Source of the DNA: Niallia sp. XMNu-256
Lineage (GTDB): Bacteria; Bacillota; Bacilli; Bacillales; Cytobacillaceae
Direction: 5' to 3'
DNA length: 64,000 bases
NCBI RefSeq assembly: GCF_036670015.1
Contig: NZ_CP137636.1
Location: 3,512,501-3,576,500 of the forward strand
Below are positions 1-7,780 of this stretch, piece by piece (the stretch's first letter is position 1; each line of letters starts with the position of its first letter). The notes beneath the pieces are model-generated. The model saw only the letters and a program-made list of their open reading frames with translations, had not been told where the DNA came from and made no database searches. The translations under genes were made by a program, and so were the position numbers.

Positions 1-1081
1 GGCTTCTGTTCACCATATCCGCAATGTTTAAACCATAGCTTGAAATCGCTGAAGTAATTTGGCCGACCATGTTTGGTATATTTTTATGAAAAGCAGCTAC
101 ACGAGGCTTTCCTACATATGGCAAAGAAGCGTTTGGAAAGTTGACTGAGTTAACGATGTTTCCTGTTTCTAAATATTCTTTGACTTGGCGAGTTGCCATA
201 ATCGCGCAATTTTCTTCAGATTCTTTCGTTGAAGCCCCAAGATGTGGGATCGGAACAACATTTTTCATGTTTAAAACATTTTCATTAGGGAAATCTGTAA
301 TATATTTTCCTACATTCCCTTCTTCTAAGGCAACTTTCATATCATCTTCATTCACAAGCTCACCACGTGAGAAGTTCAAAATATACACATCTGGTTTCAT
401 GATGCTGAACGTTTCTTTATTAAACATGCCTCTTGTCTCATCCGTTAATGGCACATGAACAGTAATATAATCAGAGTTCTCAAATAGCTGTTCAATGGTC
501 ATGGCACGTTGGACGTTGCGAGCTAAATTCCAAGCTGTGTCAACAGAAATAAACGGGTCAAAACCAATGACATCCATATCTAAATCAAGGGCATCATTTG
601 CAACGCGGGCACCGATTGCACCTAGTCCAATGATTCCAAGTGTTTTTCCCTTCGCTTCTTTTCCAACAAATTGCTTCTTGCCTGCTTCTACTAATTTCGG
701 AATTTGTTCTCCTTCATCTTTTAACGTTTGAACCCAAGAGATTCCTTCAAATAGATTACGAGAAGCCGCCATGATTGTTGTTAACACTAGCTCTTTAACT
801 GCGTTTGCATTGGCTCCAGGAGTGTTAAACACAACAATACCTTGTTCCGTGCATTTTTCAACTGGAATGTTATTTACACCCGCTCCTGCTCTAGCGATGG
901 CTTTTAACCCTGTGCCAAACTGCATTTCATGCATGTTAAAGCTACGAACAACAATCGCATCTGGATTTTCGCTGTTATTATCAATCACATATTGATCTTG
1001 ATTAAACACGTTTAATCCAGTTTGAGCGATATTATTTAATGTTTTAATTGTTTTTACCTTATTTGCCGTTAATGTTGCCAT
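1..1081 (-). CDS. serA: D-3-phosphoglycerate dehydrogenase, 3' truncated by window edge
   Basis: Reading the minus strand from the ATG at 1081 gives a protein beginning MATLTANKVKTIKTLNNIAQ that stays open to the window edge (about 360 codons). It has the D-isomer-specific 2-hydroxyacid dehydrogenase layout: an N-terminal substrate lobe with RAGAGVNNIP near residues 64-73, and a Rossmann segment GLGAIGARVA at 152-161. The family oxidises 3-phosphoglycerate to 3-phosphohydroxypyruvate, the first step of serine synthesis, in the cytoplasm. The start has a good site (AAAGGGAGAG, 6 nt upstream). The C-terminal part, probably an ACT domain, lies outside the window. A ZTP riboswitch and terminator lie in the leader. 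The family is clear; serA rather than a paralogue is inferred. Confidence 0.9.
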   Translation of the reverse strand, partial: MATLTANKVKTIKTLNNIAQTGLNVFNQDQYVIDNNSENPDAIVVRSFNMHEMQFGTGLKAIARAGAGVNNIPVEKCTEQGIVVFNTPGANANAVKELVLTTIMAASRNLFEGISWVQTLKDEGEQIPKLVEAGKKQFVGKEAKGKTLGIIGLGAIGARVANDALDLDMDVIGFDPFISVDTAWNLARNVQRAMTIEQLFENSDYITVHVPLTDETRGMFNKETFSIMKPDVYILNFSRGELVNEDDMKVALEEGNVGKYITDFPNENVLNMKNVVPIPHLGASTKESEENCAIMATRQVKEYLETGNIVNSVNFPNASLPYVGKPRVAAFHKNIPNMVGQITSAISSYGLNIADMVNRS

Positions 1082-1196
1082 TAGAATCTCTCCCTTTATT
1101 AATTGAATTGTTTATATCCCCAAAATTTTCAGATACGAAAGACGATTCCAAACCCTATTTAACGTTTATGAATGTGCTCCCCCCTAAATGCACAAA

Positions 1197-1224
1197 GAGG
1201 TAAAGGACCAAAATCCCTTACCTC
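1197..1224 (-). terminator. Riboswitch-controlled intrinsic terminator in serA leader
   Basis: On the minus strand GAGGTAAGGGA and TCCTTTACCTC form an 11-bp stem with one G-U pair and a 6-nt loop, followed by TTTGTGCATTT. It starts directly after the ZTP aptamer, where the expression platform is expected. The U-tract is interrupted, so it may be a moderate terminator. Confidence 0.8.
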
Positions 1225-1298
1225 TGCCCAGGCGAACGGCTCGTTTCGATACTACGTGCTCCCTCACGGTACTCCGTGTTTCGCCAGTTACACATAGC
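1225..1298 (-). promoter_or_regulatory. ZTP (pfl) riboswitch aptamer
   Basis: The minus strand carries the ordered pfl-motif signatures. First comes ACTGGCGA (about 1281-1288), then a short hairpin CACGG-AGTA-CCGTG, then AGGGAGCACG closing stem P1 (CTATGTG with CACGTAG, one G-U). The 3' domain is CGTTCGCCTGGGCA at 1225-1238. GGCGA in the first domain is complementary to TCGCC in the second, matching the known pseudoknot. The family senses ZTP/ZMP, a signal of 10-formyl-tetrahydrofolate shortage. Placement before serA would tie serine supply to one-carbon demand (inference). Confidence 0.88.
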
Positions 1299-1314
1299 CC
1301 TTTTAATTAATTGA

Positions 1315-1343
1315 ATTTTAACAAATTAAAAATATTTATTCAA
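1315..1343 (-). promoter_or_regulatory. SigA-type promoter of serA
   Basis: On the minus strand TTGAAT (1338-1343) and TAAAAT (1315-1320) are separated by exactly 17 bp. They sit just upstream of the ZTP aptamer, so the transcript would begin near 1308 and include the whole riboswitch. Prediction from consensus only. Confidence 0.55.
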
Positions 1344-1373
1344 GTAAAAAGATTTAACTTTTTTAGAGATAGC

Positions 1374-3291
1374 CGGAGTCCGAATCGGAGGACTCATTCG
1401 GACAGAACCGGGAGCAAGAGGATAACCAGAATCCGAATCCGAGACTTATTCGGACATAACCAGGAGCAAGAGGATAACCGGAGTCCCAATCGCAGCCTTA
1501 TTCGGACTGAACCGGGAGCAAGAGGATAACCGGAGTCCCAATTGCAGCCTTATTCGGACTGAACTGGGATGAAGAGGTTGACCAGAGTCCGAATTGCAGA
1601 CTCATTGGACAGAACTGGGATGAAGAGGTTGAATGGAGTCCGAATACGACACTCTTTCGGACAGAACCAGGATGAAAAGGATTCCGGAGTCCCAATTGCA
1701 GCCTTATTCGGACAGAACTGGGATGAAGAGGTTGACCAGAGTCCGAATCGGACCCTCATTCGGACAGGACTAGGAGCAAGAGGATAACCAGAGTCCGTAT
1801 CCGAGACTTATTCGGACAGAACCAGGAGCAAGAGGTTGACCGGAGTCCGAATCGGACCCTCATTCGGACAGGACTAGGAGCAAGAGGATAACCAGAGTCC
1901 GAATCCGAGACTTATTCGGACATAACCAGGAGCAAGAGGTTAACCGGAGTCCGTCTCCGACACTCTTTCGGACAGGACTAGGAGCAAGAGGATAACCGGA
2001 GTCCGTATCCGACACTCTTTCGGACAGAACCAGGAGCAAGAGGTTGAACGGAGTCCGTCTCCGAGACTTATTCGGACAGAACCGAGATGAAGAGGTTGAC
2101 CGCAGTCCGAATCCGACACTCTTTCGGACTGAACCAGGAACAATAGGTTGAACGGAGTCCGAATTGCAGCCTTATTCGGACAGAACTAGGATGAAGAGGT
2201 TGACTGAAGTCCGAATCCGAGACTTATTCGGACATAACCAAGAGCAGGAGGATGACCGGAGTCCGAATCCGACTCTCTTTCGGACAAAACCGGGAGCAGG
2301 AGGATGATCAGAGTCCGAATCCGACTCTCTTTCGGACAGGACTAGGACCAAGAGGATAACCAGAGTCCGAATCCGACTCTCTTTCGGACAGGACTAGGAG
2401 CAAGAGGATAACCAGAGTCCGAATCCGAGACTTATTCGGACATAACCAAGAGCAAGAGGTTGACCGCAGTCCGAATCCGACACTCTTTCGGACTGAACCA
2501 GGAACAAGAGGATAACCAGAGTCCGAACTCGAGACTTATTCGGACAGAACTAGGATGAAGAGGTTGACCAGAGTCCGAATCCGACTCTCTTTCGGACAGG
2601 ACTAGGAGCAAGAGGATAACCAGAGTCCGAATCCGACACTCTTTCGGACAGGACCAGGAGCAAGAGGATAACCAGAGTCCGAATCCGAGACTTATTCGGA
2701 CATAACCAAGAGCAAGAGGTTGACCGCAGTCCGAATCCGACACTCTTTCGGACTGAACCAGGAACAAGAGGATAACCAGAGTCCGAACTCGAGACTTATT
2801 CGGACAGAACTAGGATGAAGAGGTTGACCAGAGTCCGAATCGGACCCTCATTCGGACAGGACTAGGAGCAGGAGGATGACCAGAGTCCGAATCAGACTCT
2901 CTTTCGGACAAAACCGGGAGCAGGAGATGACCAGAGTCCGAATCCGACACTCTTTCGGACTGAATCGGGAGCAAGAGGTTGACCGGAGTCCGAATTGCAG
3001 CCTTATTCGGACAGAGCCGGGAGCAAGAGGTTGACCGGAGTCCGAATTGTGACCTTATTCGGACAGAACTGGGATGAAGAGGATAACCAGAGTCCGAAGC
3101 CGACACTCTTTCGGACAGGACCAGGAGCAAGAGGATAACCAGAGTCCGAATCCGACACTCTTTCGGACAGGACTAGGAGCAGGAGGATGACCAGAGTCCG
3201 AATCCGACTCTCTTTCGGACAAAACCGGGAGCAGGAGGATGACCAGAGTCCGAATCCGACACTCTTTCGGACTGAATCGGGAGCAAAAACA
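1374..3291. repeat. Array of about 37 tandem 52-bp units with hairpin cores
   Basis: I count about 37 head-to-tail degenerate units, nearly all 52 bp. Each has a core of GTCCGAAT, 8-9 variable bases, then ATTCGGAC or TTTCGGAC, followed by a purine-rich spacer such as AGGAGCAAGAGGATAACC or GGGATGAAGAGGTTGACC. The core is an inverted repeat able to form a 7-8 bp stem. Because 52 is not a multiple of 3, reading frames rotate between units and the short ORFs here do not look like genes. The array fills the space between the serA promoter and the rlmN terminator. No transposase, cas gene or long terminal inverted repeat is present. Function unknown. Confidence 0.95.
2396..2841. repeat. Higher-order duplication inside the 52-bp array
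   Basis: Positions 2396-2581 are repeated base for base at 2656-2841, an offset of exactly 260 bp or five units. Flanking positions differ (2395/2655 and 2582/2842). Elsewhere units differ at several positions, so this block points to a recent five-unit duplication by unequal recombination or slippage. Confidence 0.85.
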
Positions 3292-3326
3292 ACAAAGTCC
3301 CCTACCTCTATAAAGGTAGGGGACTT
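3284..3326 (-). terminator. Intrinsic terminator of rlmN
   Basis: A perfect 13-bp stem (AAGTCCCCTACCT with AGGTAGGGGACTT) spans 3295-3326. On the minus strand it is followed by TTGTTGTTTTT, so it ends rlmN transcription just before the repeat array. Confidence 0.85.
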
Positions 3327-3411
3327 CTGCTGAAAGCTACAAGCTTATAGATATATTTTTATCAAACAAACCGGGGAATCCCACACAATTTTCATCGGGA
3401 AGATATTTGAC

Positions 3412-4482
3412 TTATGATCTTGTTTTCTCTTTCTTCATTTGCTTACTACGCAATTGTCCACATGCTGCATCAATATCTGTTCCTTGTTCTTGACGGATAA
3501 CACAGTTAATCCCATTCTTTTTCAATGTATCATAGAACGCAAGGATGCTTTCTTTTTCACTACGTTCATATTGGATATGTTCATTGACTGGGTTATAAGG
3601 AATTAAGTTCACATACGTTAGATGACGTTTATCCTTTATTAAATTCGCCAGTTGGACCGCTTCTTCCTTATGATCGTTAACATCTTTTAATAAAATATAT
3701 TCAATCGTAATCCGGCGATTTGTTTTTTCTAGATAATATTCGATCGCTTCCATTAGCTTTTCAATCGGATACGCACGGTTGATTTTCATCACACGGCTAC
3801 GTAGCTCGTTATTTGGAGCATGCAATGATAAAGCTAGGTTCACCTGTAAATCTAGATCAGCGAATTCATAGATCTTCGGAACTAATCCGCTTGTTGAAAC
3901 CGTGATATGTCTCGCACCAATCGCCAACCCTTTTTGGTCATTGATAACCTTTAGAAATTTAACTAAGTTATCAAAGTTATCAAATGGTTCTCCAATTCCC
4001 ATTACAACAATATGGCTGACTCGTTCGTCTTTACCTTGTTCATCTAAGTGATGTTGAACATTCATGATCTGCTCAACAATCTCACCGCTCGATAAATCGC
4101 GATTTTTCGCAAGAATTCCGCTGGCACAAAAGCTGCAACCGATATTACAGCCGACTTGAGTCGTTACACAAACCGAAAGGCCGTATTTATGTCTCATTAA
4201 CACTGTTTCAATTAGATTGCCATCCTGCAGATTAAACAGGAATTTAATTGTTCCGTCTGCTGATTCTTGTTTTGTATTTAAAGTCGTTGTATGAATCAAA
4301 AAGTTCTCTTCTAATAATTGAAGAAGATCTTTGTTAATATTGCTCATTTTTGAAAACTCAGTGACGCGTTTATTATATAGCCAATCCCATACTTGTGAAG
4401 CACGGAATTTTTTGTGACCTCGTTCCAATAGCCATTCTGTCAGTTGTTCGAACGTTAATCCATAGATGGATTCTTTTTTCAT
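3412..4482 (-). CDS. rlmN: 23S rRNA (adenine-2503-C2)-methyltransferase RlmN
   Basis: The 356-aa protein is a full-length radical-SAM RlmN. The iron-sulfur motif CxxxCxxC is at C112, C116 and C119. The two catalytic cysteines of the family fit C105 (seven residues before the cluster) and C341 in [18 protein letters not shown] is the Firmicute form of the SAM-binding stretch. It methylates C2 of A2503 in 23S rRNA and in E. coli also tRNA A37. The ATG follows AGAGGGTAACTG. It stands alone with its own terminator, away from the prkC/rsgA context of B. subtilis yloM, so this genome may hold a second copy (inference). Confidence 0.93.
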   Translation of the reverse strand: MKKESIYGLTFEQLTEWLLERGHKKFRASQVWDWLYNKRVTEFSKMSNINKDLLQLLEENFLIHTTTLNTKQESADGTIKFLFNLQDGNLIETVLMRHKYGLSVCVTTQVGCNIGCSFCASGILAKNRDLSSGEIVEQIMNVQHHLDEQGKDERVSHIVVMGIGEPFDNFDNLVKFLKVINDQKGLAIGARHITVSTSGLVPKIYEFADLDLQVNLALSLHAPNNELRSRVMKINRAYPIEKLMEAIEYYLEKTNRRITIEYILLKDVNDHKEEAVQLANLIKDKRHLTYVNLIPYNPVNEHIQYERSEKESILAFYDTLKKNGINCVIRQEQGTDIDAACGQLRSKQMKKEKTRS

Positions 4483-4685
4483 CAGTTACCCTCTTTTCAA
4501 AAAATTCTTAGTCTATTGTACTTAATCTTTGCCCAACTAGCAATCGGATAAGCATAATTAGGTTTGTTTTTTTATGGGAATGGGTAAGCAAGACATTAAC
4601 CTACACAGATTTTTTCATTGAAGAATAAAGTAAAGTGACAGAACAAATAATGACATTGTTAGGATACTTTAAAAGGAGAGCTTCG

Positions 4686-5258
4686 ATGCATTGGTATGAA
4701 AAGTTAAATCAATATTTTCCGATTGTAGAAATGAAATCGAAGGAACATATGGAAACGTTGCTGAAGGAGCGTTCTGAAATTTATCACAAGGATGAAGGTC
4801 CTTATCACATTTTAATGTATGTGGAATTGGACAGTTTCATCTTTATTGATTACCTTCTCGTTTCCAGTAAGGCTAGAGGTCAAGGGCTTGGTCATCAATT
4901 ATTGGAAAAGTTAAAGAAAAAAGAAAAGCCGATCATCCTTGAAGTGGAACCGATCAATTATAAGGATAGTGATACGGAGAAACGGCTTCATTTTTATAAA
5001 AGAGAAGGGTTTATCCATGCCAAGTCAATTGGGTATCACAGGCGTTCTTTAGCGACAAAGGAAATCAATCCGATGGAAATTCTCTATTGGGCACCACATG
5101 GGGAATCGGAAGAGATCATTTTTGAGGCGATGAAGAAAACGTATGACTTAATCCATACTTATAAAGACCAGCATTTCTATGGAGAGTCTTATCAGCCAGT
5201 CGATGAGGTCTTAACTTTTGACCAAAATAAAGAGAATGATCTGTTTGACCATCTTTAA
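4686..5258 (+). CDS. GNAT-family N-acetyltransferase
   Basis: The protein is 190 aa when started at the ATG at 4686, which has AAAAGGAGAG six bases upstream. A GTG 17 codons earlier has no such site. The acetyl-CoA loop reads RGQGLGHQLL at residues 64-73 and the C-terminal GNAT strand FYKREGF at 103-109. The fold transfers acetyl from acetyl-CoA to an amine; the substrate cannot be told. An acidic tail of about 50 residues (ending DLFDHL) follows the domain. The gene is monocistronic, with a bidirectional terminator just downstream. Confidence 0.8.
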   Translation: MHWYEKLNQYFPIVEMKSKEHMETLLKERSEIYHKDEGPYHILMYVELDSFIFIDYLLVSSKARGQGLGHQLLEKLKKKEKPIILEVEPINYKDSDTEKRLHFYKREGFIHAKSIGYHRRSLATKEINPMEILYWAPHGESEEIIFEAMKKTYDLIHTYKDQHFYGESYQPVDEVLTFDQNKENDLFDHL

Positions 5259-5325
5259 TAGAAAACATTAATGAATGAATCCTCCTAACGACAAGTCTAT
5301 TATTTCGGTTAGCCGATTTCCATAA

Positions 5326-5375
5326 AAAAGAGGCTGTTTCAAGGGTGACTAGACACCTTTGGAACAGCCCTTTTT
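5326..5375. terminator. Bidirectional terminator
   Basis: GGCTGTTTCAAGGGTG and CACCTTTGGAACAGCC form a 16-bp stem (wobbles allowed). It is flanked by A-rich sequence on the left and TTTTT on the right, so it can serve both the GNAT gene and the convergent yhfH-like gene. Confidence 0.8.
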
Positions 5376-5378
5376 CAT

Positions 5379-5513
5379 TTACTCATCTCTGTTTCTTAAA
5401 CAATGATCACATTCCATTAAATAGGACTCTGCTTGTTCCTCAATCCCATGACCACACTCTGGACACTCTCTTTTCGGTAAGCTTCTAAAAAATTCAACTG
5501 GACTTTGTAACAT
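5379..5513 (-). CDS. yhfH: YhfH-like mini zinc-ribbon protein, copy 1
   Basis: A 44-aa protein beginning MLQSPVEFFRSLPKRECPEC. Two cysteine pairs, CPECG at 17-21 and CDHC at 35-38, make a small zinc-ribbon-like unit. The FFRSLP segment before the first pair and the length match the YhfH family, whose role is unknown. The start has AAAGGAGC upstream. A second copy with its own promoter and terminator follows 238 bp upstream on the same strand. Both are small enough to be missed by default ORF cutoffs. Confidence 0.75.
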   Translation of the reverse strand: MLQSPVEFFRSLPKRECPECGHGIEEQAESYLMECDHCLRNRDE

Positions 5514-5570
5514 TTGAACACGCTCCTTTTTTATAATACAAATTTATTATTTGTCGGTCTGTTATGATAC

Positions 5571-5600
5571 AGTATATGCATTACTTGGTATTGTATGTAA
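5571..5600 (-). promoter_or_regulatory. Promoter of yhfH-like copy 1
   Basis: Minus strand TTACAT (5595-5600), 18 bp, TATACT (5571-5576), followed by a CATAACAGA stretch. The same arrangement recurs before copy 2, which supports function. Confidence 0.45.
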
Positions 5601-5687
5601 GCCTTTTAAAACTTTTAACACTTTGTCTACAAAACATTAATTAATCTACATCCGTTTAAGCTCATTACAAATATAGAGATAAATGTA

Positions 5688-5735
5688 AAAGAGGCTGTTT
5701 TATTTAAATGTTGAAACAGCCCCCTTCTTTTTTTA
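5688..5735. terminator. Terminator between the two yhfH-like copies
   Basis: GGCTGTTT (5693-5700) pairs with AAACAGCC (5714-5721), with A/T-rich flanks on both sides. It resembles the terminator at 5326-5375, consistent with duplication of a whole promoter-gene-terminator cassette. Confidence 0.7.
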
Positions 5736-5750
5736 TAAACTATAACTCAT

Positions 5751-5888
5751 TTATTCTTCTTTCATTCGTAAACAATGGTCACATTCCATGATGTAAGATT
5801 CTGCTTGTTCCTCAATTACTTGACCACACTCTGGACAAACTCTCTTTGGTAAGTTTTTGAAAAAATCAACCGGACTTTGTAACATCAT
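5751..5888 (-). CDS. yhfH: YhfH-like mini zinc-ribbon protein, copy 2
   Basis: A 45-aa protein beginning MMLQSPVDFFKNLPKRVCPE, with the same two cysteine pairs (CPECG and CDHC). It is about three-quarters identical to copy 1 by eye. AGGAGAGGG precedes the start; either of the two adjacent ATGs could be used. Function unknown. Confidence 0.75.
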   Translation of the reverse strand: MMLQSPVDFFKNLPKRVCPECGQVIEEQAESYIMECDHCLRMKEE

Positions 5889-5941
5889 TACCCTCTCCTT
5901 TTTATAATACAATTTTCACTGCCGTCTATCTGTTATGGTAC

Positions 5942-5971
5942 AGTATATGCAAGTTAGGGTCAGGTATGTGA
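5942..5971 (-). promoter_or_regulatory. Promoter of yhfH-like copy 2
   Basis: Minus strand TCACAT (5966-5971), 18 bp, TATACT (5942-5947). Spacing and the following CATAACAGA match the copy 1 promoter. Confidence 0.4.
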
Positions 5972-6061
5972 GCTTTTTGTAAATTTATTTATAATTTATT
6001 TCAAATACATTGTAGTTTGTTTTTGAAGTGGGAATGATACGAACTAAGGAGTTGATTTTTT

Positions 6062-6202
6062 ATGAGGGATGATGAAAAAACGAATGATTCATTTGAAGGT
6101 TCCAATCGGATTCGTGAAAAGTTGAAAGAACGAAATTCAACTGTTTTTACTTCTGCTGCCAGACGGCGATTAGCCCTGCTCCATGAGATCCGTGATCGAT
6201 GA
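6062..6202 (+). CDS. Small hypothetical protein, 46 aa
   Basis: The frame begins MRDDEKTNDSFEGSNRIREK after a clear AAGGAG (6047-6052) and ends in TGA at 6202. The product is charged, with an Arg-rich C-terminal half (AARRRLALLHEIRDR) and no membrane segment. I do not recognise the family. Support is the ribosome binding site and lack of a competing gene. It precedes the twin hairpins at 6277-6354. Confidence 0.5.
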   Translation: MRDDEKTNDSFEGSNRIREKLKERNSTVFTSAARRRLALLHEIRDR

Positions 6203-6276
6203 CTTATGTGAACGCTCTATAACGAAGGATTATGTCTTCACGCTTATAAAGCCCTGTTTCCTAAACACCGGCAGCT

Positions 6277-6354
6277 CGGTCTTCATAACCCCTTATGAAG
6301 ACCGTTTTCTCCTTTTAACATCTGTATTACGATCCTTATCCCCTTATAAGGACC
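6277..6354. repeat. Two similar CCCC-loop hairpins in tandem
   Basis: Hairpin 1 (6277-6304) is a perfect 12-bp stem CGGTCTTCATAA / TTATGAAGACCG around CCCC, followed by TTTTCT. Hairpin 2 (about 6330-6355) has the related arms GATCCTTAT / ATAAGGACC around a C-rich loop, followed by GGTTCCTTTTT. They may act as tandem terminators for the 46-aa gene. Confidence 0.6.
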
Positions 6355-6431
6355 GGTTCCTTTTTACCCTCAGCCATTTCGCCTCATCAGCTTTCAGAAT
6401 GAATGCTTTAAAAATTTCACTCATAAAAAAA

Positions 6432-6467
6432 TTAAAAGAGTAAATGCATCGTCATTTACTCTTTTAA
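6432..6467. terminator. Bidirectional terminator after spore-coat gene pair
   Basis: A perfect 15-bp stem, TTAAAAGAGTAAATG with CATTTACTCTTTTAA, around a 6-nt loop. It begins 4 bp past the stop codon of the coat gene ending at 6472. Confidence 0.8.
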
Positions 6468-6471
6468 ATCG

Positions 6472-6771
6472 TTATTTTTGTGCCAGATTTACGGCAGTTT
6501 CAGAGGCTTTTAAATCAACTAATAATTGTTCTCTGAGATCATGAGGGGCATAGAATCCTTTTGCGATCATAAAATTCGTTAGTTTTTCATGTGTGTCTAC
6601 AGCATCTCGCAAGTGCTCCCTTAATACGGCACGTACTTTTGGTGTGGTCACCTCGGTAATCGCAACTGAATAGTCTTTTATCGCTGCCTTCGTTGCGATT
6701 AAGAAGTCTGTGGCAATGACTTGATCCGTCATTCCCCCCATCCCCATCATATTTTGAATGAGCCCATTCAT
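6472..6771 (-). CDS. Spore coat protein, CotF/YraF family
   Basis: A 99-aa protein starting MNGLIQNMMGMGGMTDQVIA. The segment DFLIATKAAIKDYSVAITE followed by a second helix-rich part ending ASETAVNLAQK is the Coat_F pattern, a ferritin-like helical fold in spore coat proteins. Its ATG overlaps the stop of the upstream coat gene by 4 bases, so the two are translationally coupled. A homologous pair lies in the opposite orientation at 7185-7766. Transcription would be late-sporulation specific if like B. subtilis; I saw no clear SigK promoter. Confidence 0.8.
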   Translation of the reverse strand: MNGLIQNMMGMGGMTDQVIATDFLIATKAAIKDYSVAITEVTTPKVRAVLREHLRDAVDTHEKLTNFMIAKGFYAPHDLREQLLVDLKASETAVNLAQK

Positions 6772-6974
6772 TGTGTTTCCTCCCTAAGCGTTAATAACTC
6801 CTGTAATTGTTCAATGTGCTTTGTAGCCGTTGCTACGTCTTCTTCCATGATCGCTTTTAGTTCCGGGTCTTTCACCAATTTACTCATCGTTGTCGTCTTT
6901 GTTAACGTTAAATTTTTTGATGTTAATAACTCATGAACGTCCAATGTTTCGTGAAGAGCTAAATACTGCACCAT
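6768..6974 (-). CDS. Small spore-coat-associated protein, YraG-like
   Basis: A 68-aa protein with LALHETLDVHELLTSKNL near its N-terminus, a pattern shared with the YraG/YraD group of coat-associated proteins. GGGGTGG precedes the ATG. It overlaps the next coat gene by 4 bases (ATGA). Its paralogue at 7185-7391 shares LALHETL and ELKA.MEDV-type positions. Confidence 0.75.
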   Translation of the reverse strand: MVQYLALHETLDVHELLTSKNLTLTKTTTMSKLVKDPELKAIMEEDVATATKHIEQLQELLTLREETQ

Positions 6975-7070
6975 GTTTCCACCCCATTATTGGCATTTTT
7001 TCAATCATAGCGTGTCTTTGATTTCGTTAAAATATTCATCTCGTATAAAAAGCAAGAGTGGTCGGGGACA

Positions 7071-7114
7071 ATAAAGTGAAACTTTCATCAGTGGGTGCTC
7101 TTTCCCACTAATCG
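7071..7114. repeat. Degenerate copy of an ATAAAGTG...CATCAGTGGG element
   Basis: ATAAAGTG, then CATCAGTGGG, then CCCACTAAT, lying between the two divergent coat-gene pairs. The left part matches the minus-strand element at 42716-42768. The 3' arm of the hairpin is degraded here. Confidence 0.45.
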
Positions 7115-7184
7115 TTAGTTGAGGCCACCAGGCTTGTCCGTAAAGCCTGATAACGTTGTTTACTATTTGTATGGAGGTTGGGAT

Positions 7185-7391
7185 ATGCAAGAATCATTGG
7201 CACTACATGAAACCTTGGAAACTCATGAAATTCTTAATTTCAAAACCGTTTGTCTTTTAAAATCAAAACTCATGCAAGGTATTTGTTTTGATAATGAATT
7301 AAAGGCCTTAATGGAAAAGGATGTTCAACAATCAATCAAGGATATTAACGAACTTGTTACCTTTTATGAAAAAAATCAATTATTGCACTAA
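7185..7391 (+). CDS. Small spore-coat-associated protein, YraG-like
   Basis: A 68-aa protein starting MQESLALHETLETHEILNFK. The ATG at 7185 has GGAGGT eight bases upstream; the longer upstream reading has no site. It is a paralogue of the 6768-6974 product. It is followed 15 bp later by the YraF-like gene and then adhB, the same content as the yraG-yraF-adhB cluster of B. subtilis. Confidence 0.78.
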   Translation: MQESLALHETLETHEILNFKTVCLLKSKLMQGICFDNELKALMEKDVQQSIKDINELVTFYEKNQLLH

Positions 7392-7406
7392 CTTGGAGGT
7401 GTTCGT

Positions 7407-7766
7407 ATGGAGGATTACTTAGATCCGCGGAATGCTGAGGGAATGCCGAATTTAGCTGATTCTGCGATTGCAATGGATTTTCTTTTAGCCGTCAAAACAG
7501 GGATTCGTAATTATGGCTTTGCTCTTACTGAAACAGCAAGTCCAGAATTGCGGAAAATTTTATTTAAGCAAATGAACTTAGCGATTGATTTGCATGAGGA
7601 AATTTCCAATTTAATGATAAAAAAGGATTGGCTCAATCCAAGTGATTTTGCTAAACAGTATGAAGTCGATCTAAAATCAGCAGAAACCGCTGTGCAAATC
7701 GCGAAAATGAATTTATTTCCACAAGATACGGATCGGTTGGGTATGTTTGCAACCCCGAATCAATAA
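7407..7766 (+). CDS. Spore coat protein, CotF/YraF family
   Basis: A 119-aa protein with AMDFLLAVKTGIRNYGFALTE in the first half and KSAETAVQIAKMNLF near the end, the two helical blocks of the Coat_F family. TTGGAGGTG precedes the ATG. It is about 20 aa longer than its divergent paralogue at 6472-6771. It lies between the YraG-like gene (15-bp gap) and adhB (14-bp gap), so the three form one operon. Confidence 0.82.
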   Translation: MEDYLDPRNAEGMPNLADSAIAMDFLLAVKTGIRNYGFALTETASPELRKILFKQMNLAIDLHEEISNLMIKKDWLNPSDFAKQYEVDLKSAETAVQIAKMNLFPQDTDRLGMFATPNQ

Positions 7767-7780
7767 AGGAGGTTACATAG

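Noticed and set aside
141-995. Plus-strand ORFs of 74-105 aa
   Set aside because: They are antisense to the intact serA reading frame and have no start sites.
1311-3130. Several 65-111 aa ORFs on both strands inside the 52-bp array
   Set aside because: They are the same repeat read in rotating frames, without ribosome binding sites or consistent frame; the array is not coding.
1374-3291. CRISPR array
   Set aside because: Units are contiguous with no unique spacers of fixed length, the variable part is only a few bases, and no cas genes are nearby.
6183-6443. 86-aa plus-strand ORF
   Set aside because: It overlaps the end of the 46-aa gene and runs through both hairpins; no ribosome binding site.
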